Assembly: GCA_027490595.1 (NCBI GenBank)
Contig: JAIXXU010000224.1
Span: 1 to 5,484 of the forward strand
Source: Pseudomonadota bacterium
GTDB taxonomy: Bacteria; Bdellovibrionota_B; Oligoflexia; Silvanigrellales; Silvanigrellaceae
Direction of reading: 5' to 3'
DNA length: 5,484 nt
Position numbers and translations under genes: made by a program. Below the pieces are notes generated by a model. That model had not been told where the DNA came from and did not search any database. It saw only the letters and a program-made list of their open reading frames with translations. This document shows, piece by piece, positions 1 to 4,919 of the stretch (positions are counted from its first letter, which is position 1; the number at the start of each line of letters is the position of its first letter).

Positions 1-494
1 GTAAGAAATAAAGGAGCTATGAGAAAAAAATGAGCCCCTGAAAAACGAAATGAAAAAAATGGTGCAGGTAACGATTGATCTTTTTTAATTATATTCATTA
101 AATTTATTATATATATCATAGAAAAAATTGGCAAAAAAGAAGGATTCCAAGCATAAGAAAACAAAATACTCCAAGGGGAGAATATAAAAAATAAATATAC
201 AAATAAATTTTTCCCCTGAGGAAAAAGGGACGTTATCCAACCATAAAGTAGGAGCTGACTCACAGCATTTAAAATCTGGATAAAAAAAATGAGGCTAAGC
301 GGAGATGACCACAATAGCAAAGGAACCGCTGACAGCAGCGATTGAAACGACCCTGGAAGGAGGGATTGAGAGTAAACAACAGGCATGCCGTGATTGATGA
401 GCGATTTGTTTTCCAAAGCAAAAAAACCAAGCTGCCACATTCTAGCTTCATCTTCGGTGTAATGGGAAAAATAACCATAGGCAAAACGGAGCAC
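1..494 (-). CDS. GT-C fold membrane glycosyltransferase (GT39/ArnT-like), partial
   Basis: An uninterrupted minus-strand frame runs off the left edge; 164 codons are readable from a GTG at 492-494. The product is very hydrophobic. Its first loop carries an acidic motif (YTEDEARMW, residues 12-20). Then come GMPVVYSQ-LLPGSFQ (36-50), a membrane segment ending WSSPLSLIFF, and the loop SPWSILFSYAWNPSFLP (106-122). An acidic first periplasmic loop followed by further helices is typical of lipid-phosphosugar-dependent GT-C enzymes (PMT_2/ArnT/RgtA-like), which move a sugar from a polyprenyl carrier to lipid, polysaccharide or protein outside the inner membrane. Donor and acceptor cannot be told from this fragment. 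The start is uncertain. The same frame stays open upstream to the tRNA 3' end (563) and encodes an obvious first membrane helix (IYIYIFFFLLISLVLRF), but it has no ATG, GTG or TTG there. No Shine-Dalgarno is visible. The family call is fairly safe; the 5' end is not. Confidence 0.8.
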   Translation of the reverse strand, partial: MLRFAYGYFSHYTEDEARMWQLGFFALENKSLINHGMPVVYSQSLLPGSFQSLLSAVPLLLWSSPLSLIFFIQILNAVSQLLLYGWITSLFPQGKNLFVYLFFIFSPWSILFSYAWNPSFLPIFSMIYIINLMNIIKKDQSLPAPFFSFRFSGAHFFLIAPLFL

Positions 495-562
495 AAGGGA
501 AATTAAAAAGAAAAAAATATAAATATAGATTGAATTAAAAAAAGGAGAAATAAAAGGAAAAA

Positions 563-638
563 TGGTGGCGGGGACAGGACTTGAACCTGCGGCCTTCGGG
601 TTATGAGCCCGACGAGATACCAACTTCTCCACCCCGCG
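563..638 (-). tRNA. initiator tRNA-Met (CAT anticodon), CCA encoded
   Basis: A 76-nt cloverleaf on the minus strand: acceptor arm CGCGGGG/CCCCGCC, D stem GAGA/TCTC, anticodon stem with loop CTCATAA, T stem GCAGG/CCTGT, and a genomically encoded ACCA end. Three features mark it as the initiator. Positions 1 and 72 do not pair (C1 opposite C72). The anticodon stem ends in three consecutive G-C pairs (GGG/CCC) next to the loop. The D stem has an A11-U24 pair. These are the features used by methionyl-tRNA formyltransferase and by the ribosomal P site. A GT-C glycosyltransferase frame follows directly with no terminator hairpin between them. Confidence 0.95.
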
Positions 639-654
639 ATAGAACCAGAAGGAG

Positions 655-683
655 TTTATACAGGCCAAAAAACGATCTGTCAA
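655..683 (-). promoter_or_regulatory. sigma-70 promoter of tRNA-fMet
   Basis: Read on the minus strand, TTGACA (678-683) is followed by a 17-nt spacer and TATAAA (655-660). This is an almost perfect sigma-70 promoter. Initiation would fall about 10 nt before the tRNA 5' end at 638. A strong promoter suits a tRNA gene, and it probably also serves the glycosyltransferase gene downstream. Confidence 0.85.
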
Positions 684-726
684 ACATAAAATTTTATTTT
701 TTTCTTCTCTCATAAAACTTGCCTTT

Positions 727-756
727 TTGACAGAAATTCATTGCAATGGCAATGTA
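727..756 (+). promoter_or_regulatory. candidate promoter of the epimerase-bamD unit
   Basis: A perfect -35 hexamer TTGACA (727-732) faces right. The best-placed -10 is weak: AATGTA at 751-756 with an 18-nt spacer. TATTTT at 755 is better matched but too far away (22 nt). The -35 makes an 8-bp inverted repeat with the -35 of the divergent tRNA promoter. A start here would give a leader of about 30 nt before the GTG at 792. Confidence 0.4.
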
Positions 757-791
757 TTTTGAATTGAATTATTTCAAGCGAGGCCTTAAAA

Positions 792-1199
792 GTGAAAATT
801 CTGCGCATCAACCACCTCGGTTTAGCACCAAAAAACCCTCTCCAAGCCATAGATTTTTTTCAAAATGTTCTACAGTTGCCAAACCATGGAGAAGAAACTA
901 TCGAAAACCAAAATGTTCTTGTCAATATGTTTGCCTGCGAAAACTCTCAATTGGAAATTTTAACACCAACATCCGTTGAGAGCCCAATTGCAAAATTTTT
1001 ACAAGCAAAAGGCTCTGGAATTCACCATATTGCACTAGAAGTTGACAATTTAGAACAATGGCTTGAGTATCTGAAAAATAAAGAAATCCCACTGATTGAT
1101 AATGAACCTCGATTGGGGGCACACCACACCAGGATTGCCTTTATTCACCCAAAAGCTACAGGCGGAATTCTTGTGGAACTTGTTCAATTACCCGAATAA
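792..1199 (+). CDS. mce: methylmalonyl-CoA epimerase (VOC superfamily)
   Basis: A 135-residue protein of the vicinal-oxygen-chelate family that interconverts (2R)- and (2S)-methylmalonyl-CoA in the cytoplasm. It links methylmalonyl-CoA mutase with propionyl-CoA carboxylase in propionate, odd-chain fatty acid and branched amino acid metabolism. Two babab modules are visible. The first starts INHLGLA (6-12) and ends SQLEILTP (52-59). The second starts GIHHIALEVDNL (76-87) and ends TGGILVELVQ (123-132). By alignment with the Propionibacterium enzyme the metal ligands would be H8, E55 (Gln in that enzyme), H79 and E129. AFIHPKATGG is a signature of this subfamily rather than of glyoxalase I. The start is GTG, with a modest GAGG at 780-783; homologues begin just before the IxHxG strand, which supports it. 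It ends 17 nt before the bamD-like gene, so the two are probably cotranscribed. Confidence 0.9.
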   Translation: MKILRINHLGLAPKNPLQAIDFFQNVLQLPNHGEETIENQNVLVNMFACENSQLEILTPTSVESPIAKFLQAKGSGIHHIALEVDNLEQWLEYLKNKEIPLIDNEPRLGAHHTRIAFIHPKATGGILVELVQLPE

Positions 1200-1216
1200 A
1201 TTTTGGAGCCACGACT

Positions 1217-1978
1217 ATGTTCAATAGATTTTACAAAATAAGTTTGATGGCGCTAATAGCCTTCATGCTCAATGGTTGTCAGACTGCCCCTATTTCCGAT
1301 CTTACTGCCGACGATGGAATTAACCGTATTCAAAAAAACTATGAAGCCAAAGAATGGCTAAAGGTAGCTTCAGAGGTTGATGAATATAAAATACGTTATC
1401 CATATTCACCTTTCATTCAAAGAGCTGAAATTATGCAAGCTGATGCATATTTTCAGTCCAAACACTATACCGAAGCCGAGCTTGCCTATGAAGACTTTGT
1501 CAAGAAATACCCCTCCCATTCTCTCATACCCCTAGCCTACTATCGCATGGGTAAATCCTTTGATGTGCAAGCTCCAGAAGAGTATGATAGGGAACAAGAT
1601 GATTCTCTAAAAGCCATTGAAAAATATAAAATACTATTAGAAAAATATCCCAACACAGAATTCACAAAAGATAGTATGGAAAGACTTCAAATCTTAAAGA
1701 AAAGAATAGCTCAACAAGAACTCTTCGTTGCAGAGTTTTACTGGAATCAAAAAAAATATGCCTCAGCACTCACGCGCTATCTGCGACTTATTGATAACTA
1801 TCCTGATGAAAATGAACTGTTGAAAATAGCAAAAAATAAAGCTTCACAGTGTTATTTAAAACTAGCCATAATTTTAGAAAAAGAAGTAAGTTCAGATAAA
1901 AATATCTATTTCAAAAATAATAGTGTCGATGAACTCAGAAAAAAAGCAAAAGAAATTCTTACATCTTCAAGTAACTAA
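1217..1978 (+). CDS. bamD: outer-membrane assembly lipoprotein BamD (YfiO/ComL) family
   Basis: A 253-residue lipoprotein. Residues 1-21 form a lipoprotein signal peptide: short basic start, hydrophobic core, lipobox LNGC with the lipidated cysteine at 21. The mature part is a TPR-type helical solenoid. Repeat-like units recognisable by A/Y/P spacing lie near residues 37-72 (KNYEAKEWLKVASEV..RYPYSPF), 73-108 (ADAYFQSKHYTEAELAYEDFVKKYPSH), 110-150 (AYYRMGKSF..YKILLEKYPNTEF) and 170-200 (AEFYWNQKKYASALTRYLRLIDNYPDE). BamD is the essential lipoprotein partner of BamA in the complex that folds beta-barrel proteins into the outer membrane; the length is close to the E. coli protein (about 245). 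A GGAG at 1205-1208, 8 nt from the ATG, supports the start. It is the second gene after the epimerase. A general YfiO/YbgF-like TPR lipoprotein is the alternative. Confidence 0.87.
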   Translation: MFNRFYKISLMALIAFMLNGCQTAPISDLTADDGINRIQKNYEAKEWLKVASEVDEYKIRYPYSPFIQRAEIMQADAYFQSKHYTEAELAYEDFVKKYPSHSLIPLAYYRMGKSFDVQAPEEYDREQDDSLKAIEKYKILLEKYPNTEFTKDSMERLQILKKRIAQQELFVAEFYWNQKKYASALTRYLRLIDNYPDENELLKIAKNKASQCYLKLAIILEKEVSSDKNIYFKNNSVDELRKKAKEILTSSSN

Positions 1979-1990
1979 AATCATCTAAAA

Positions 1991-2314
1991 TTAAACATCC
2001 ACTAAAGATAAAACATTGTAGGCTGGTTCTTCGTAGGGATGGCTTATTTTCAAGGCATCAACAGCCTTTTGCAGAAACTGATGCTCACAAACCATCTCAA
2101 CACGATACTCAGCCACATACTCAAGCTTGTTCGTTTCTCCAATAAAGGCATGATTGCCTTCGAGAGGCATAAACTGGCCTTGTCCTAACACCTGCCAGGC
2201 GCACTGGCAATAATTCCCAATACGTCCCGCTCCAGCCTGAAACATCGCGTTTTTAACTTTTTCAGCATAAACCTCAGGAACATAAAAAGTGATTTTGTAT
2301 TTACGAGAGATCAT
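1991..2314 (-). CDS. stand-alone NIF3/YqfO insert-domain protein
   Basis: A 107-residue protein matching the small domain that is inserted in the middle of YqfO-type NIF3 proteins and also occurs alone in many proteobacteria. It starts with a strand (YKITFYVPEVYAEKVKNAM, 6-24). It then has the conserved GAGRIGNYCQCAW (28-40), QGQFMPLEGNHAFIG (46-60), a strand YRVEMVC (70-76) and a C-terminal HPYEEPAYNV motif (92-101). The fold is an alpha/beta ferredoxin-like sandwich resembling PII and CutA; its biochemical role is not established. The dinuclear-metal NIF3 domain itself is absent, and the length is normal for the stand-alone form, so this is not a truncation. It converges on the bamD-like gene with 12 bp between stop codons. 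The Shine-Dalgarno is weak (GGA before TTAAAT-ATG). Confidence 0.85.
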   Translation of the reverse strand: MISRKYKITFYVPEVYAEKVKNAMFQAGAGRIGNYCQCAWQVLGQGQFMPLEGNHAFIGETNKLEYVAEYRVEMVCEHQFLQKAVDALKISHPYEEPAYNVLSLVDV

Positions 2315-2388
2315 ATTTAATCCATATCAAATAAAAGTTCAGAGTATTTCGAAATAGGCCAGAAATCGTGGAGCACGATAGCAAATTC

Positions 2389-2417
2389 TTGACAAACTCT
2401 GGCAAGTTGAGTTTAAA
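2389..2417 (+). promoter_or_regulatory. sigma-70 promoter of tRNA-Leu
   Basis: TTGACA (2389-2394), a 17-nt spacer and TTTAAA (2412-2417). The predicted start, around 2424, is only a few bases before the tRNA 5' end at 2428. Confidence 0.8.
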
Positions 2418-2427
2418 GAAAAAAGTT

Positions 2428-2514
2428 GCGGAGGTGGCGGAATTGGTAGACGCGCTCGTTTCAGGTGCGAGTGACTGCAAAGTCGTTGGAGTTCGAGTCT
2501 CCTCCTTCGCACCA
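2428..2514 (+). tRNA. tRNA-Leu (CAG anticodon), CCA encoded
   Basis: An 87-nt class II tRNA with a long variable arm. The acceptor GCGGAGG pairs with CCTTCGC (one G-U pair), the D-arm is GGCGGAATTGGTAGACGC, and the anticodon stem-loop is CTCGT-TTCAGGT-GCGAG with anticodon CAG at 2462-2464. The variable arm is TGACTGCAAAGTCGT, the T-arm TGGAGTTCGAGTCTCC, and the 3' end ACCA is encoded. It is very close in sequence to E. coli tRNA-Leu(CAG). The hydrophobic-looking plus-strand frame that crosses it (2368-2610) is a by-product of the tRNA. Confidence 0.96.
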
Positions 2515-2578
2515 TTTATTGTTTTTTTCTGTATTCATATTTTTACCTCTCGTAACTCATCACTTGATTTGAATCACC

Positions 2579-3274
2579 ATGAAAAAAAATATTCCTCAAA
2601 ATCACCTTGAAAAATTGCAAGCTGGTGAAGTGGCTAGTAAAAATCTAATGGAAAGTTTATCCATTGATATTAGCTTACTTGCCAAAAGTATTGGCATCAC
2701 ACATAAAGATTGTAAAGAAAAAGGCATTGTCAAACAAGTAAAGTTCTATGGAGAAGAAATGGCCTCTTGGGAAAAATACCAAGATCACCCTTCTGATTTA
2801 GTTCGAGGTATGTGCGCTTATTCCATTGCGAAAAAAAATCTTTCTTTAGAAGACAAAATGAAACTTATTCAAAAATTTGCTAGTGACACTCATTTTGGTG
2901 TGCGTGAATGGAGTTGGATGAGTATGCGTCCTTACATCGAAAAAGAACTAGAAAATGCTATAGAAATTATGACACTATGGAGTTTAAACTCGTGCGAAAA
3001 CATTCGTCGTTTTTCATGCGAAATCACTAGACCAAGGGGCGTGTGGTGCTCACATTTGAATGAACTGAAAGCAAGCCCTCAAATGGCTCTTCAAATACTT
3101 GAAAATCTAAAAACAGATGACTCCAAGTACGTTAAACTCAGTGTTGGAAATTGGCTCAATGATGCATTTAAATCAAAACCTGATTGGGTAGAAAAAATTT
3201 GCGGCCAGTGGCTTGAATTAAAAAATGTCCACACGAATTTTATTGTTAAACGTGGCTTAAGATCAAAACAATAG
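2579..3274 (+). CDS. AlkC-like HEAT-repeat DNA alkylation repair protein
   Basis: A 231-residue, largely helical protein matching the AlkC/AlkD superfamily of HEAT-like-repeat DNA glycosylases, which excise bulky or cationic N3/N7-alkylpurines without flipping the base. Recognisable pieces are HPSDLVRGMCAYSIA (70-84), HFGVREWSWMSMRPYI (105-120), NIRRFSCEITRPRGVW (141-156) and YVKLSVGNWLNDAFKSKPDW (184-203). The E-x2-RPR-x2-W block and NWLND box are AlkC-type. From memory of the Pseudomonas fluorescens enzyme, E148, W156 and D195 occupy catalytic-pocket positions, with E110 a likely fourth. The C-terminal Ig-like domain of long AlkC proteins is missing; this is the short form. The ATG is the first in frame (in-frame TGA at 2570), but no Shine-Dalgarno is visible. 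It lies 64 nt after tRNA-Leu with no hairpin terminator between, so read-through from the tRNA promoter is possible. Confidence 0.8.
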   Translation: MKKNIPQNHLEKLQAGEVASKNLMESLSIDISLLAKSIGITHKDCKEKGIVKQVKFYGEEMASWEKYQDHPSDLVRGMCAYSIAKKNLSLEDKMKLIQKFASDTHFGVREWSWMSMRPYIEKELENAIEIMTLWSLNSCENIRRFSCEITRPRGVWCSHLNELKASPQMALQILENLKTDDSKYVKLSVGNWLNDAFKSKPDWVEKICGQWLELKNVHTNFIVKRGLRSKQ

Positions 3275-3281
3275 AAAGAAA

Positions 3282-4052
3282 TTATGATTGCAAATTTTTT
3301 TTACTCGCACAATTTGCCGTTGCTCCCGATTGCAATCCCTGATTTTCCAGGACCCCAGCTGCGGCATGCCGTGATCGGAACGTTTCAAAAGGATATTTTT
3401 CTTTGCTTTCCTTGGGGGAATAACCAGCTACTTTTTTGCAAAAAAAACCTTTCAAAAACCGTTCAAAAGACAACATATCCTGATGAGTATTTGAAGAAAG
3501 CGTAAGAAATCTACAATCAAATAAAATACTAAATGGAGTATGCCAAAGCCTTAAATTATTTTTAATTTTATCTTTCAAAATTGCAAAATCTTCAGTTGTT
3601 TCCAAAAAAGTTTCTTCTAGAAACTGTACTTCCATCACATGAGCATTAAAGTCATTGTCGATTTGTATGCGATCACGCAAATTTTCTAACTTTTTAGTCG
3701 CACCTGACACGCGATCAAGACCCAAATGTTCTCGAGCCTCATTATATTCACCGAGTATTTCAAAAGGGACTTTAAAAGGTTGCCCTGAAGAATAACCGAC
3801 AATCTTTTTCATAAAAAAATGAGAAAAGAACGAAAGGAGTTTTTCAAATGGCTCAGTCATGGATTCAGAAAGCTCAAATTGTCTGCAATCAAAAAGGCAG
3901 GTGTATGGAGAATGCCACATTTTTAAATTTTGTGACCATTGAGCCTTCAAATAATCAAGATCATCTTTGTACTGTAAAGAAAAACCATCAGGAAACTTTA
4001 TTTCCATGACACGTTTGGCAAAATAATTCTCAAATATAATTTTTTTAGACAT
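3282..4052 (-). CDS. unrecognised protein with two tandem copies of one domain
   Basis: A 256-residue soluble protein I do not recognise. It is an internal duplication with a constant pitch of 124 residues. Residues 15-88 align without gaps to 139-212, with 28 of 74 identical. Shared features are VME-x2-F, NL-x2-WH-x-P, LFDCR-x3-LS, and F-x3-FF-x-KK-x2-GYS; a looser region then ends in SGAT in both copies (116-119, 242-245). Each copy reads as strand, amphipathic helix, buried strand (hydrophobic then LFDCR), helix, strand (KK-x2-GYS), which could be a STAS/SpoIIAA-like alpha/beta fold; that is inference. No signal peptide or membrane helix. The ATG at 4052 is preferred over a GTG at 4070 because AGAAGGG sits 5 nt upstream. 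It begins 21 nt after the pgsA stop, so it is probably cotranscribed, and ends 7 bp from the convergent AlkC-like gene. Confidence 0.8.
   Translation of the reverse strand: MSKKIIFENYFAKRVMEIKFPDGFSLQYKDDLDYLKAQWSQNLKMWHSPYTCLFDCRQFELSESMTEPFEKLLSFFSHFFMKKIVGYSSGQPFKVPFEILGEYNEAREHLGLDRVSGATKKLENLRDRIQIDNDFNAHVMEVQFLEETFLETTEDFAILKDKIKNNLRLWHTPFSILFDCRFLTLSSNTHQDMLSFERFLKGFFCKKVAGYSPKESKEKYPFETFRSRHAAAGVLENQGLQSGATANCASKKNLQS
3417..3638 (-). repeat. domain copy 2 of the duplicated protein (residues 139-212)
   Basis: The second copy, with NLRLWHTPF, LFDCRFLTLS and KKVAGYS. About 38% of residues are identical to copy 1 over 74 ungapped positions. The invariant W-H-x-P and L-F-D-C-R residues are the best candidates for a shared functional or core site. 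Confidence 0.85.
3789..4010 (-). repeat. domain copy 1 of the duplicated protein (residues 15-88)
   Basis: The first copy of the internal duplication. It contains NLKMWHSPY and LFDCRQFELS, and ends KKIVGYS. It aligns without gaps to the second copy at 3417-3638, offset exactly 372 bp (124 codons). The identity is at protein level; the DNA has diverged, so the duplication is old. Confidence 0.85.
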
Positions 4053-4057
4053 ACAAA

Positions 4058-4064
4058 CCCTTCT
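4058..4064 (-). promoter_or_regulatory. ribosome binding site that fixes the start at 4052
   Basis: Read on the minus strand, AGAAGGG lies 5 nt before the ATG at 4050-4052. The alternative in-frame GTG at 4068-4070 has no comparable site and nearly abuts the pgsA stop codon, so the shorter 256-residue product is preferred. Confidence 0.75.
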
Positions 4065-4073
4065 GGCCACAAC

Positions 4074-4754
4074 TTAAGATCTACGTTGAATCATCTTTAA
4101 TTGCTTGGCATAATCAAGAAGATACTGAAAGGCACTTACAAGACTGGCGCAAAGTGCAAGGAACATAAATATATGACCAAGATAATGGAAAGGAATTAGC
4201 CATAAATTTCCATAAACCATAAGTCCCAAAATACCAAAATCAAGAAGCGTAGTCTTTGTTTTTCCACAAAATGAGGATGGAATTTGGACTCCATCGTCTT
4301 GAGCCGACAAACGAATCGCGTTGATACCTAAATCACGAACAATAATAATGACTGCGATCCAGCCTGCTAACCGATGTTTTTCCACTAAAATAACCAAAGC
4401 CGACACCACAAGAAGTTTATCAGCCAATGGATCCAGTAACTTTCCAAGCATAGACTCAATTTGAAAACGTCTGGCAATCATGCCATCGAAATAATCTGTC
4501 AACGCAGCCAAGGAAAAAAGAATGGCCGCCCAAATATCTGTGGCTGAAGGAATCACCGCTTTGGCATGCCAAAAATCTAGGGAGACACTTTCCGTGATTT
4601 GCGAGAAATTCATGAGATAAACAACTGCAGGGATACAAAGCATTCGAAAAAAAGTGAGCCTATTGGGGAGTTTACGCAACCAAGAAGGAACAAATACTGG
4701 TTTTGAATAACCGGCATTCTCGGAAAAAAAAGCACGTCCAAGAGGCTTCAACAT
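4074..4754 (-). CDS. pgsA: CDP-diacylglycerol-glycerol-3-phosphate 3-phosphatidyltransferase
   Basis: A 226-residue integral membrane enzyme that makes phosphatidylglycerol-phosphate from CDP-diacylglycerol and glycerol-3-phosphate, the committed step to phosphatidylglycerol and cardiolipin in the inner membrane. The full CDP-alcohol phosphotransferase motif D-x2-DG-x2-AR-x8-G-x3-D-x3-D is present: D87, D90, G91, A94, R95, G104, D108, D112. The first helix starts with the PgsA-typical LPNRLTFFRMLCIPAVVY (29-46); later helices lie near 74-90, 112-140, 168-187 and 190-216. VRDLGINAIR (139-148) is also PgsA-like. Compared with most PgsA proteins it carries about 28 extra N-terminal residues and a longer loop (49-73) between the first two helices. 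The start is supported by AAGGA 8 nt upstream. It is the first gene of a likely two-gene unit with the duplicated protein. Another CDP-alcohol transferase specificity is possible but less likely. Confidence 0.9.
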   Translation of the reverse strand: MLKPLGRAFFSENAGYSKPVFVPSWLRKLPNRLTFFRMLCIPAVVYLMNFSQITESVSLDFWHAKAVIPSATDIWAAILFSLAALTDYFDGMIARRFQIESMLGKLLDPLADKLLVVSALVILVEKHRLAGWIAVIIIVRDLGINAIRLSAQDDGVQIPSSFCGKTKTTLLDFGILGLMVYGNLWLIPFHYLGHIFMFLALCASLVSAFQYLLDYAKQLKMIQRRS

Positions 4755-4810
4755 AGGTAATTTCCTTTGTGTTAGTTCTCCCTCTTTTTTGCCTGAGGTT
4801 TTTTATTTTA

Positions 4811-4844
4811 TCAAGGATACCTTATGCTCTCCTCTCATCCTTGA
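4811..4844. promoter_or_regulatory. inverted repeat, possible operator at the prx promoter
   Basis: TCAAGGAT (4811-4818) and ATCCTTGA (4837-4844) are perfect 8-bp inverted copies separated by 18 bp, so their centres are 26 bp apart. The right copy covers four bases of the -35 hexamer of the peroxiredoxin promoter. The left copy lies within a smaller palindrome TATC-AAG-GATA (4809-4819). The arrangement would suit a dimeric regulator contacting two half-sites, but I cannot match it to a known consensus. Confidence 0.45.
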
Positions 4845-4868
4845 CATCACCAAGCGTCTGCTTAAATT
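4841..4868 (+). promoter_or_regulatory. promoter of the peroxiredoxin gene
   Basis: A perfect -35 TTGACA (4841-4846), a 16-nt spacer and TAAATT (4863-4868) as -10. Transcription would begin around 4875, giving a leader of about 45 nt before the ATG at 4920. Confidence 0.65.
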
Positions 4869-4919
4869 CTTTTGAGATTAAAAAGGATTTTAGACCCTGT
4901 CTTTACTAAAGGAGTATTT

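Noticed and set aside
130..145. Apparent frameshift in the glycosyltransferase at the A run near 133-138
   Set aside because: A recount of the homopolymer (six A) keeps the reading frame open through WNPSFLP to the left edge; no frameshift is needed.
269..496. Minus-strand 75-residue frame starting at a TTG
   Set aside because: It overlaps the glycosyltransferase frame in another phase, has no family resemblance, and its composition is explained by the real gene beside it.
746..979. Plus-strand 77-residue frame
   Set aside because: It overlaps the epimerase in a different phase; the epimerase frame carries the conserved VOC motifs.
563..2514. The two tRNA genes as integration sites for a mobile element
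   Set aside because: No integrase, direct repeat of a tRNA 3' end, or composition shift is visible around either gene.
2368..2610. Plus-strand 80-residue frame
   Set aside because: It reads straight through the tRNA-Leu gene and its promoter; the encoded sequence is an artefact of the tRNA.
3288..3316. GCAAATT...AATTTGC inverted repeat with a T run at the convergent gene ends, as a terminator
   Set aside because: The stem is AT-rich with the T run inside the loop, and it lies within the coding end of the minus-strand gene; it does not look like a rho-independent terminator.
3284..3505. Plus-strand 73-residue frame
   Set aside because: It is antisense to the second half of the duplicated protein, with no ribosome binding site or recognisable motif.
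4788..4808. CCTC...GAGG followed by a T run as a plus-strand terminator
   Set aside because: The stem is only 4 bp, and no plus-strand gene lies upstream to be terminated.
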